Assembly: GCA_001465935.1 (NCBI GenBank)
Contig: LNKV01000105.1
Coordinates: 307-40,788, forward strand
DNA length: 40,482 nt
Source: Clarireedia homoeocarpa
Taxonomy: Eukaryota; Ascomycota; Leotiomycetes; Helotiales; Rutstroemiaceae
Direction: 5' to 3'
This document shows positions 9,193 to 18,400 of the stretch, piece after piece. Below the pieces are notes generated by a model. That model saw only the letters and a program-made list of their open reading frames with translations. It was not told where the DNA came from and did not search any database. A program made the position numbers and the translations under genes. Within the stretch, counting starts at the first letter, position 1. Every line of letters begins with the position of its first letter.

Positions 9193-9863
9193 TCAAAGAT
9201 ATTTTACTCATGGAACCACTGTACATGATGCTCGAGAATATTGGCCCGACTCATAGTTCCACGGCAAATCCGCATGAAATTAATCGAACACCCGGAGATT
9301 CTTCTGATGGCGAAGGTGCACTTCTAACTATGCTGACTAATCCATTATGTATAGGCACTAATATATGGGGGAGTGTGCGCTTACCAGCTGCCAATTGTGG
9401 TATCTATACGTTCAAGCCTAGTGCTTTTTGTTTGCCTCTCGCGGGCGTTCATGTTTTCTTTATCGGGTGTGAAATAGTTCCAGCTACTGTTGGGTTTATG
9501 TCACGGTCAAGGAAAGGTATTTCTGTTTTCATGTTTACTCAATACACGACCTTGGGAAGTAGATTCCCGCACTGGGAGCCATTCAAATATGAGGAAGCTA
9601 TGAAAATCCTTATAGGCTTTCTATTCTTTCCCCGTTGAATTTCATATACAATTGTAAACTTTCTACGATACGTGTTTAGCAAAAGCTATACTCGCCTGAC
9701 GGAGGCGAGGCATTCATCAAAACCATGCAGAAATCTGCAGAACCGATATATGAACTCACAGATTATCGCTTAATATCTGGGCCTGGAGTCGAAAAGCTTC
9801 CTATACAGAGCTATTGGGAGTGGACTATAGTTCGAAACATCTTCAGGGCAAACTATTTGCAAA

Positions 9864-9914
9864 GTAGTTGAGATTCATCTGCATAGGCTTCTCAAAGCTA
9901 ACGATATATTGAAG
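9864..9914 (+). other. Intron of the amidase pseudogene, still spliceable by sequence
   Basis: 51 bp starting GTAGTTGAG and ending GAAG, with a branch site GCTAAC at 9897-9902, 12 bp before the acceptor. It holds three in-frame stops. Removing it joins ...NYLQ to KWLGKSPDMDLILCP, which restores the usual YL.KW.....D.ILCP spacing of the family. Donor, branch and acceptor all look intact. Confidence 0.7.
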
Positions 9915-10372
9915 AGTGGTTAGGAAAATCCCCAGATATGGATTTGATTCTCTGCCCGCGTTATCCCGGGGCAGCGCCTCCAATAGGCACGACAAAATAC
10001 TGGGGCTACACTTCTATATGAAATCATCTAGACTGCCCAGCCGCTGTGTTTCCTATAACGAGAGTTGGTCCAGATGCTGTTCGAGAAGACGCGACTTATG
10101 CACCGAGAAATAACATTGATGCATCGGTTCATAGCCACTTTGATACTCAAAGATAGGCAGGAGCGCCAAATACTTACAATTGGTTGGAAAAAGACTGGAA
10201 GACGAAACTATAGTCCAGGGGATAGATGAAATCTGCAATGCTACTGGCTTACTCCTTAATGACTGTCTCAGATAATGGACCAAAGTAACTGAAATATGTA
10301 TAAGGTATAAGTGATATTTAAGGATTAAATGATAATCAACTTCTCAGTAATGTAGGTGGATCATAGCCCCAC

Positions 10373-10998
10373 CTACTCTACTTCTGTAGTTCCAACGCTC
10401 TTCAGATACTCTATACTTAGCGGATAATCCACGTATCCCAACGACGACTTGCTGATATAGAACGTCTTTCGGTCGTACGAATTCAAGGCCACGCCCTCTC
10501 TGATCCTATATACCAGATCTGGGTTTGCGATAAAGTGCCTTCCGAACATAACTATAATATCCTTGTCTGGATATTCCTCATCAACGAGCCTTTGTGCATC
10601 CGTTGGCTTATATCCTCCTGCGACAAGAATAGGTCCGTTCCAAAGTCGATATGCAAAGTCTAGCCGCTCGTTGCTACCGCTGTAATCCTCGCTGCCAGAG
10701 ACTCGCGACTCGACCAGTTGTAGGTACGCGAGGTTTAAATGACTGGCTTTGCGGATAATGTTCGTGAATTGTGGGATAGGATTATTCATTTTCATGCCCT
10801 GGAATGGACTCCAAGGGCTAAGACGGAGTCCAACACGCTCCGGGCCAACAGCGTCGGTCATGGCCTTCATGATTTCGTTGACAAAGCGAGACCTATTTTC
10901 CACACTCCCACCATATAAATCGTTACGCTGATTACTAGTGTCCTGAATAAATTGATCGATAAGGTAGCCATTCGCGCCATGGCACTCTACCCCGTCAA
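10373..10998 (-). pseudogene. C-terminal half of an old yellow enzyme (OYE) family reductase
   Basis: Open without a stop from the LTR junction at 10998 to the stop near 10373 (about 208 codons). OYE proteins are FMN-dependent NAD(P)H reductases of alpha,beta-unsaturated carbonyls with a TIM-barrel of about 370-400 residues. Visible motifs are: DGVECHGANGYLIDQFIQD with the substrate-binding His and Asn (H..N) and Tyr kept; NDLYGGSVENRSRF; VGLRLSPWSPFQGM, whose Arg contacts FMN; LVAGGY; FGRHFIANPDLVYRI; and the typical end GYVDYPLS. The frame is uninterrupted, so the break is recent. The N-terminal half is missing because an LTR element sits exactly before TTGAC (usual GFDGVE). An internal ATG at 10903 is not the true start. 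No N-terminal half was found up to the gap at 12886. Confidence 0.9.
10994..10998. repeat. Target site flanking the LTR in the OYE gene
   Basis: GTCAA (TTGAC on the gene strand) directly abuts the LTR start at 10999 and belongs to the interrupted GFDGVE codons. It should be duplicated at the other end of the element, which is not within the readable sequence before the N gap. Confidence 0.4.
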
Positions 10999-11197
10999 TA
11001 TGACGAGACTGCCAACAAAGACACTGAATGACCTTAGAATATTGAACTACAGAACCAAAGCTATATACAAGAAGAGAGCCTTTATATAGCCTGAATAACC
11101 CTGAGCATGACTCAGTGATATAGTATATATACTAGCTAATACTATAGCTGTATATACAGCTTATATATATACAACTTATATAGATGTAGTCGTTATA
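10999..11197 (-). repeat. 199-bp gypsy LTR, family A copy 2 (3' LTR)
   Basis: Plus orientation TATGACGAGAC...AGTCGTTATA, i.e. TG...CA ends with a G-to-A at each end. It shares its first ~60 bp with the LTR at 4583 (ACTGAATGACCTTAGAATATT against a near-identical run). On the minus strand it follows purine tract AAGAGAGGGG plus TAA. It contains a perfect 16-bp palindrome AGCTGTATATACAGCT (11146-11161) and a Gcn4/AP-1-type TGACTCA (11108-11114). It lies inside the OYE gene. Confidence 0.85.
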
Positions 11198-11200
11198 TTA

Positions 11201-11211
11201 CCCCTCTCTTT
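11201..11211 (-). promoter_or_regulatory. Polypurine tract of gypsy family A copy 2
   Basis: AAAGAGAGGGG on the minus strand just before TAA and the LTR, preceded by GGGACGAGCTTTTT as in copy 1. It has the position and composition of a plus-strand primer tract. Confidence 0.65.
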
Positions 11212-11306
11212 GAAAAAGCTCGTCCCTGAGCGTCCAAAAAGAATAACTTAAAGTCACCAAAGGAAATAAATTAAAAGAAGCAAAAAGAAGCCTTTATTCA
11301 GACTAA

Positions 11307-12107
11307 TTATCCTTCAGCCTGTTTATCAGTCTCGATCACATTTAAGTCTATTAGCTCAGTAGCTTGCTGTAGACGTTGGTAAGACTGTGTACAGGAGTAC
11401 TGAAAATACGACGGTCGCTGGGCTGGCAGGACAGCGGCAGGCGTAGATGTAGGTTGACGGGAGGAAGAGCTATTGAAGCGTTGTACGAAGTATACAAATT
11501 CTTTGAAATCGGTAGGCTCGTCCGACTGATTGTCTAGTCGCTGTAGTATTGTCTAGCTCAGGCCTGGGCGAAAAGTATTGATTTTCCGGTTGTTATCCCA
11601 GCTCTTTCTACCTGCTTTGTACAAGATATACTGAAATCTAGCAATATAATTACTTAAAGAATCAGTACCTTGATGAACTGTACGAAGGCGAGCGAGGGCT
11701 TCCTTAGTGCGACGAGGGTTCTCGTACACAAGGGCAAGAGCTTCAAGGATATCCTTATAATTGAGGGGGGATTTATCGACAAGAGGCAAGACTTGGGCTT
11801 GAATAGAAGACTCAAGGTTCAGGAAGACGTAGTAGAATTAAGCAGTATTGTCTCCTATAGCTTCACTATCGACTTGCAGCTTGGCCTTGATAGCAGGCAG
11901 CCAGGTATCAAAGTGGAAACTATTGAATTTATCCGGGTCTTGTAACTTAGGTCGCTTGGATATCGGACGAAGGCAAAGGGAACGAAGGAAGGTATTGTCT
12001 GTACAAAGAGCTTCAAGTTCTCGGCCGAACTCCTCAGCTTGGGTACTGAGTTATTGGCGAATAGCTGTAAACTCAGCTGCGATCTCGTTGGTGATTGACT
12101 GTTCCAT
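11307..12107 (-). pseudogene. gag: Gag of gypsy family A copy 2, about 266 residues, three premature stops
   Basis: A single minus-strand frame from ATG 12107 (MEQSITNEIAAEF) to TAA 11307. In-frame stops lie at 12051-12053, 11838-11840 and 11553-11555, each a one-step change from CAA or CAG. Diagnostic Ty3 Gag segments are LRPISKRPKLQDPDKFNSF, FDTWLPAIKAKLQVD, FYYVFLNLESSIQAQVLP, then RTKEALARLRTVHQGTDSLSNYIARFQYILYKAGR and ending NTFRPGLS before a Gln/Pro/Ser-rich tail. Gag forms the particle shell of the retrotransposon. The C-terminus has no CCHC zinc knuckle, unlike copy 1. Only about 96 bp separate the stop from the polypurine tract, so no protease, RT or integrase is encoded. Composition is close to normal, so RIP has been light. 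Confidence 0.85.
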
Positions 12108-12460
12108 TATTCTTAAAAGAAGTGAAGTAATAATAATGATAATAAAACGAGTGATAAGCAAGGGCTTAAAAGCAATACTTGGGGGGGATAGCTTTAGGTC
12201 GAAGCTGTCCGAGAATGAGGGATTTGAGTTCGAGTCATAGCTACACAGGAGGTGTATAGCCAAGAAGTGTTGATCCAGGAGGGTCGTCCGAATCCGGAAG
12301 GTGGGGGAATACGGGACAAGTTATGACTTGCAGAAATGAGCTAATGCGGTCGTTCAGCTCGAGAAGGAAGGAGGTAGTCGAGTCGTATCAACGGAATTAG
12401 CACGCTGATAAGTAGGTTGATTCGTGGGTTGGGGCGTATAAATCAAGAAAGTGAGGTAGT
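12108..12460 (-). mobile_element. Leader (5' UTR) of gypsy family A copy 2
   Basis: Noncoding sequence upstream of gag on the minus strand. The frame is open a further 52 codons above the ATG but has no Gag-like content. No primer-binding site or 5' LTR start (TGTGACGAGAC) could be found up to the N gap, so the element's 5' end is missing, divergent or inside the gap. The right limit is approximate. Confidence 0.45.
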
Positions 12461-12885
12461 CGTCGGTCGCGAAGTGCTAATATGCGAAGCAACTCCGGTG
12501 AGTTTTCGAACACTGATACTACAGATACCGGCCTACTTTGTACGAAACTTAAAGGCTGTAATCCATGCTTTTACTATACTCTGATCCGCCAGCCAGACCT
12601 GGTACGGCTATTAACAGGATCCCCTCAGGGCCCAGGGAGACTGTTGCTAAGGACCCTCAACCGAGTGCTTGCTTTTACCGCCTCTCCAATGGCAACGCGT
12701 GTAATCCGCCTTAGGAACCTATGGAATTGAGCACACAGGTGTCGGCACACATACGAAGTCCATAGGGTATCGTACACTACCTAACAGTGCAAGAATAAGA
12801 GGGCTGATTACCTCTCAGTGAAGTGCTCGCACGCAAATCACCTCCCTAGTTGAGTATTTAAGAATGCCACTCCTGGCGGGATGAT
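12461..12885. other. Island sequence before the gap, nothing recognised
   Basis: Normal composition. An 82-codon plus-strand frame (12482-12730) has no familiar motif. The minus strand was inspected for the missing OYE N-terminus and gave only weak, inconsistent resemblance. It could be more retrotransposon leader, the target gene, or another broken gene. Confidence 0.35.
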
Positions 12886-13256
12886 NNNNNNNNNNNNNNN
12901 NNNNNNNNNNNNNNNNNNNNNNNNNNNNNNNNNNNNNNNNNNNNNNNNNNNNNNNNNNNNNNNNNNNNNNNNNNNNNNNNNNNNNNNNNNNNNNNNNNNN
13001 NNNNNNNNNNNNNNNNNNNNNNNNNNNNNNNNNNNNNNNNNNNNNNNNNNNNNNNNNNNNNNNNNNNNNNNNNNNNNNNNNNNNNNNNNNNNNNNNNNNN
13101 NNNNNNNNNNNNNNNNNNNNNNNNNNNNNNNNNNNNNNNNNNNNNNNNNNNNNNNNNNNNNNNNNNNNNNNNNNNNNNNNNNNNNNNNNNNNNNNNNNNN
13201 NNNNNNNNNNNNNNNNNNNNNNNNNNNNNNNNNNNNNNNNNNNNNNNNNNNNNNNN
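12886..13256. other. Assembly gap (371 N)
   Basis: Undetermined bases. Elements on both sides are cut here (family A on the left, family B pol on the right), so the true distance may be much larger than the N run. Confidence 0.95.
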
Positions 13257-13259
13257 AAA

Positions 13260-13770
13260 GTATTTAAATAATATAGATTATATAATCAAGTTTATTTTCT
13301 AAGTAAATTAAAATATTATCTAAATAAATAATATAAAAAATATTAAGAAAATCAAATAAAATATTATTTATATAATACTAATATATAACCGGGCTATTAG
13401 TTAGTCTAAATAGTATAATTTTATATTTATATACTCTATACTATATACAGAATATAGTATATTTTTTAGAAGCTAGGTCTATATAAATATAATAAAATAT
13501 TTAATAAATATCTAATTTAGTAAAGATCTTTATTTTTGAAAACTTAACTAAAGTCTTATTAATAAGTAGAAGTAGATATCTATCTTTATAAATAAGAGTA
13601 TTTAAAGTTTAGAAGTTAATATATAAACGAAAAGAATTATTAGGCTTTCTTATAAACAGAATAGAAGTTATAAAAGATATTTAACTTAGTTTAATAAAGT
13701 TTTTAAATAAGTTGTCTATAATATATTCTTTAACTACTTCTAGCTCTTTTAGTAATATCTTATAAAGTAG
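13260..13770 (-). pseudogene. pol: Reverse transcriptase domain of gypsy family B copy 1 (dead)
   Basis: The minus-strand translation reads, in order, LEVVKEYIIDNLFKNFIKLS, ISFITSILFIRKPNNSFRLY, NTLIYKDRYLLLLI, KIFTKLDIY and YLNIFYIIYLDDILIYLEN-type text with the active site as YLDN (13315-13326). These match Ty3 RT blocks (SPVLFVKKPDGSLR, ITIKDRYPLPLI, KIFTKLDL, VYLDDILIYS) with Pro-to-Leu, Asp-to-Asn and Gln-to-stop changes expected from C-to-T / G-to-A mutation. A frame change lies near 13420. The catalytic YLDD is broken, so no activity is expected. Confidence 0.85.
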
Positions 13771-16700
13771 ATTATATTTAAAAGCTTTTTCTTTATTATT
13801 CTTCAATTAGATCTTATAGTTATATAAGCGATAAAGTGAAAGAAGATCGGACTTAAACTTCGAGAATATATATATATATATTATATATTTAGTTAGTATA
13901 AATAGTTTAGTATTAATATTTATAAGAGAGTATATAATAGTAAAACAATTAGTTAAAGTTAGTAACTATATAACTAGAGTAGTTAAGTCTTACTTAGATA
14001 TTTATTGTTTTTTTTACTAGTTAATTAGACTCTCGACCTCTTATAAAGTAACTATAAAGAGTTTATTATTATTATCTTTTTTATAAATACAGTTTATTAC
14101 TATAATAGAGATTATATATATCTTTATAATATTTAGCTTATATTATATAAAAGGGATCTAGAGAGATTTTAAAAATCTCTTAAACTTAGTATTAAGTATA
14201 AAAGCTATAAGCTCAACTAGCTTTAGCTCTTTTTTTATATAGATAATAAAATATTTAACTTAAATCTTATAAGATAAACTTTTTATAACTAAAATAACTT
14301 CGTTTTTAATAAAGGAAGCCGGGCTATTACTTAAGATATTTAGTAGATTTACTTGAAGATAGAGTAATAAATATATAATAAGTAAATTTAATATTTTTCT
14401 ATTTATATATTACTTTTTAATAATAACTATATTAATAAAAAATAGCTATTTCCGATAAATTTTTAAGTCTAGATAATTCTAGTTAAATTTATAATCTTAA
14501 CACTCTATATTAGTTTGATAGACCCTATTTATTATCTCGGGTTTATATAAGTAAGCTTTAATATTATAAGTTCTTATATATATTTAAGAGATAGGTAAAT
14601 CCTTAAACTAAATAAAATATCTTTAAATATAGTCGACTAGTACTCGATTCTTAATAAACTATTTATATTTTAGTATTATTATATATATATTTAAATAGAT
14701 AATTAGAAAGGGGGTAAATAATTAGATATAACTATCGATTATAAAGTTTATTAAAATATAATAGATAATTAAGAGTTTATTCTAGTTATTATATCTTTTG
14801 ACTTATAAGAGTATCTTTAAGTATTTGATTATAGACTTGAGACTATAATAAAGTTATTAAAGAAAAGAAATATCAATTAATATAAAGCTATTTATTTTAG
14901 AGTTAATAAGAACTTTAGTTTAATAAAAGATACTATTTTTTACTAGTTTATATAATATTATTATATAGTTTCTATTTATCAGTTTAATCAAATCTAAATA
15001 TCTTATATCTCTTAAACTATCTAGAAAGAAGTCTTTATTTAGATACTATCTTTTATTTAATCTACTTCTAATTACTTTATATAAGTTATAGCTTTAATCT
15101 AAATTTTAGTTAAGATATTATCTTCTTCTTCTATTTTCTCTATTATATCTTTATAAAGCTTATACTTAACTTTATCTATTATATAGTAAAGAGTCTAGAC
15201 TTAAATAAAAGTAGAGGAGAAAGAGTTTCGAGTAAAGCTACTAACTAGTAAAATAGCTTTTTAATTAGAGAAGAAGTAATATAGTATATTAATAAATAAA
15301 GATAATTATATAAGTAAAGTAGTAGTAAAGATACTAAATTAGTTTTAAAATACTTACTAACTCTTAGTATAAATAGTAACTTAGTCTCGATAGCTTATTA
15401 TAATTACTACTACTTTAGTAGAAGTTTGTCGAGTTTATTTGTTTACTATAATACTAGTATTATTTATATCTAAATACTAAAGTACTTATATATTAGCCTT
15501 GTAATCCTCGCTTTTAAAGCGATCTATAAATAAATATATTCGATAATTATTATTTAGTTTCTTAATAAAATCTTAATATTTATTCTTTAAGTTAATCTTA
15601 TTAGTAATACTAGCTAGAAGCTCGAACTGTTAGTAAAAAGGCTCAAAGAGTTAGTCTTCGAGTTAGATAAAGTATATATATATATTTTAAGTATACTAAT
15701 ATTTAGTCGGATCTATTAAGAAGTTGGCTATTTTATTAATTATTTACTTGAATATAATATTATCCTAAATATACAATTCTTTATAATACTCGAAAGCTAA
15801 ACCTTCTAATTAGTTTAGTATAAATAAATATTTAATACTATTATTAATAAAACTATATTTATATTAACTAATTCAATCTATAATAAACTTTCTTTATAAT
15901 CAGATAATAGGTTTTTTTCTATTAAAGAGCTTATTAGTTAAATATAGAATCTTAAATAATATATAACTAGATACTACTAAAATAGTATTATATTAGTATA
16001 AGAGAGTAAGTAGTTATAAGCTATATAACTAATATAGTAATAATAACTAGAGAGTATTAAATAAGTTCTATTTAATTATCGATTAAAATAATAACTATTT
16101 TTTAATTTGATCTGTTAGTATAATATACTTAGTATTTTAAGTTATCAGTTATACTTAGAATTAAACTTATATCTTTATTATTTAAACTATTAATATAGTT
16201 ATTAAATTAGTAGATAATATAACTAAAAGAGCTCTTTAAACTACTTTTCTTTTACTCTTGCCTCGACGTCGATAACTACTTTAGTCGTTAATATCTATAT
16301 TTTAATTTAATTAAAGTAAAGAGGATATAAATAGTACTAAATAGTTTTATTAAGTTATAGAGAGTTATATAAGAAAAAGGGATTATTGATAAAAGTTCGA
16401 GGAGAACTTATCTTCTACTTAGTATATAATTTAGAGTATTACTTAGCTAGCTTTAAAAGTATCCTAAATACTAAACTAAGTATTAAGAATAGTAATAGTA
16501 CTTTATAAAATATTATAAGAAAGCGAGTCTATTTACTTAGTCGATATAAAACAATTTAACTAATCTCTATTTTAAAGTTAGAGAGGTATTCGATATATTA
16601 TTATAATAAGTCTTTAGAGACTATATAGAATAAGTGATTTAAGAGGTATTAGAGAGTAATACTATATATTAGTGAAGTCGGAATAAGTTTACTCTTATTA

Positions 16701-16806
16701 TTTAAAGAATCTTTAAAAAAGAGATTTAAAAGTAAAAAGAGATTGAGTATTAATATTATTTAAATAATCGTTAATATAGTTAAAAAGATAAGTAAGTTGT
16801 TAATAA

Positions 16807-17023
16807 TATAACGAGATTGTTAGTTAAGATACTAAATAACTTTAAAATTAATAATTAAAGAGCTAAGAGGATTATAAGGATCCGAAGGCTTATATATAGG
16901 AAGAAGTTATATACTTAATTATATATATACTAATATATATTAATATATACTTAATATCCGACTCACCCTTAGAAAGGTTATATCCTTATATAGTATTATA
17001 ATAATTCGGTCGGAATCATTATA
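16807..17023 (-). repeat. 217-bp gypsy LTR, family B copy 1 (5' LTR)
   Basis: Plus orientation TATAACGAGAT...ATCATTATA. The first 70 bp match 5458-5530 and 25705-25775 with transitions only in most places. The internal leader at 16690-16806 is shared with the copy at 5230-5457. The far 3' LTR is not in the window. Confidence 0.75.
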
Positions 17024-17039
17024 AGTAGAAAGTTAAATA

Positions 17040-18400
17040 TTAAGAAAAAAAGATTATTATATTATATTATAATATTATAAAAAGCTTAGATTATATTATA
17101 ACCTTTAATTATTATAAAAAATATATTAAAAAATACTTTAACTTTATATTAAAAAATATATTAAAAATACTTTAAAAAACACTTTAACTTTATATTAAAA
17201 AATATTTTAGTTTTATATTAAAAAATATTTTAAAAATACTTTAAAAAATATTTTAACTTTATATTAAAAAACACTTTAAAAATACTTTAAAAAATACTTT
17301 AACTTTATATTAAAAAATATATTAAAAAATATATTAAAAAATATATTAAAAATATTTTAAAAAATATTTTAACTTTATATTAAAAAACACTTTAACTTTA
17401 TATTAAAAAACACTTTAACTTTATATTAAAAAATATATTAAAAGTTTAATTTAAATCTACTTTATTAATTAAATATTCTTAAATTTAACTTTCTTTTTTT
17501 TAATTAAATAATACTCTCTTTTTAATTATACTCGAGAATTATATAAAGATATTAGTTATTATTTTAAAAGTTTAAGTATATTTGAAAGATTATATTATAA
17601 AAGTAAATAAAGAGATAGTAATTATTATATTATATTAAAAAAACTATATTATTACTTTATTTAAGTATTCTACTTTATTAATTATTTTAATATACTAATT
17701 ATTATTTATATTAATATAAAGATAAAGTTAATTAAAAATAAAATTAATTATATTTTCTTTTAACTTAATATTATTTATTAAATAAATAATATTAGTTTAT
17801 AATTAATATTATATATAAATAAATAATATTAGTTTATAATTAATATTATATATAAATAGAAGATTTATTTTTACTAGTCTTTTTAATATAGTAATTAAAA
17901 TATTTTTGTAATATAATAGTTATAATATTTTTTAAAAGTATTTTTAAAATATTTTCTAAATCTAATTTAAATCTAATATTTATAAATTAGAATTAAAGTT
18001 AGAATTAAATTTAAAATAAATATTAAAAGTAAAGTTAAAGTTAAAATTAGAGTTATAATTAAAATTAAAATTAAGTTTATAAATAAAGTTATATTTAAAA
18101 TTATAATTAAAATAGAGTTAAAATTAAAATATATATTTATTAAAGACTTTTTTAAAATATTTTTTAATATAAAGTTAAAGTGTTTTTTAAAGTGTTTTTT
18201 AATATAAGATTAAAGTATTTTTTAATAGAAAGTGAAAGTATTTTTTAAATTATTTTTTAATATAAAATTAAAACGCTTTTTTTAATATAATAGTTAAAAT
18301 ATTTTTTTTAATATAGTAATTAAAGTGTTTTTTAATAAAGTAGTTAAAATATTTTTTTTAAAGTATTTTCTAAACTTAACTTAAATTCTAATATTTATTT
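17040..18400. repeat. Complex of tandem and inverted AT-rich repeats
   Basis: From 17110 to 17440 the sequence is built from variants of a ~23-bp unit (CTTTATATTAAAAAACACTTTAA) mixed with 10- and 13-bp pieces. From about 18140 to 18370 the same unit recurs in inverted orientation. A perfect 30-bp inverted pair occurs at 17407-17436 and 18157-18186. A further direct repeat links 17945-17985 and 18358-18398 (TATTTTCTAAA... then CTAATATTTAT). Between the arms lies a hexamer-like tract (17985-18130). No coding sequence is seen. It could be the terminal/subterminal repeats of a dead DNA transposon, or a minisatellite. Confidence 0.6.
17985..18130 (+). repeat. Degenerate hexamer tract, TTARRR-like
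   Basis: The stretch can be read as runs of six: TTAGAA TTAAAG TTAGAA, and later AAAG TTAAAG TTAAAA TTAGAG TTATAA TTAAAA. Most units fit TTA plus three purines. Just before it, 17957-17980 reads CTAAAT/CTAATT-like units of the opposite strand sense. G-to-A change of the telomere unit TTAGGG would give exactly TTAGAG, TTAAAG and TTAAAA. An unrelated purine-rich hexamer is equally possible. Confidence 0.35.

Larger units (their letters stand above)
9024..10275 (+). pseudogene. Amidase-signature family hydrolase pseudogene
   Basis: Degenerate frames read as a fungal acetamidase-type amidase, which hydrolyses carboxamides with a Ser-cisSer-Lys triad. The pieces in order are: SLGTVPFVRTTELQ (usual GAVPFVKTNVPQ) at about 9090-9130; TANPHEINRTP then GDSSDGEGALL (usual GGSSGGEGALL); GTNIWGSVRLPAA (usual GTDIGGSIRIPAA, nucleophile Ser kept); and YTFKPS, all within 9210-9638. 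Then come an intact stretch DGGEAFIKTMQKSAEP...GPGVEKLP...YWEWTIVRN (9697-9863); ILCPRYPGAAPP, KYWGYTS and FPITRVGPDA (9936-10090); and QLVGKRLEDETIVQGIDEI to TAA 10273-10275. Several in-frame stops and at least two frame changes kill it. The region of the catalytic Lys (SLKD) is absent upstream, where the candidate LTR begins. A typical family member is about 550 aa. It converges with the OYE fragment, with 97 bp between their stops. Confidence 0.85.
13257..17023 (-). mobile_element. RIPped Ty3/gypsy element, family B copy 1, 3' part lost at gap
   Basis: On the minus strand it has a 5' LTR (16807-17023), leader and gag zone (about 14900-16800) and reverse transcriptase (13260-13770), and it stops at the N gap just after the RT active site. 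Integrase and 3' LTR are absent. Composition is AT-rich, with stops in every frame. Gag cannot be aligned with confidence, but segments such as ALEYYKELYI and NFLIDPTKY at about 15700-15800 look Gag-like. The LTR and leader match the copy at 5230-5679. Confidence 0.75.

Noticed and set aside
10749..10931. Plus-strand 60-codon frame inside the OYE fragment
   Set aside because: Shadow of the OYE coding sequence on the opposite strand.
12461..12885. Possible N-terminal half of the OYE gene on the minus strand
   Set aside because: Short stretches such as GPEGILLIA and VWLADQSIVKAW recall OYE text, but they lie in different frames, have wrong spacing and are interrupted. The resemblance is too weak to call.
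12881..13267. 128-codon frame across the gap
   Set aside because: It consists of undetermined bases and is an artefact of translating N.
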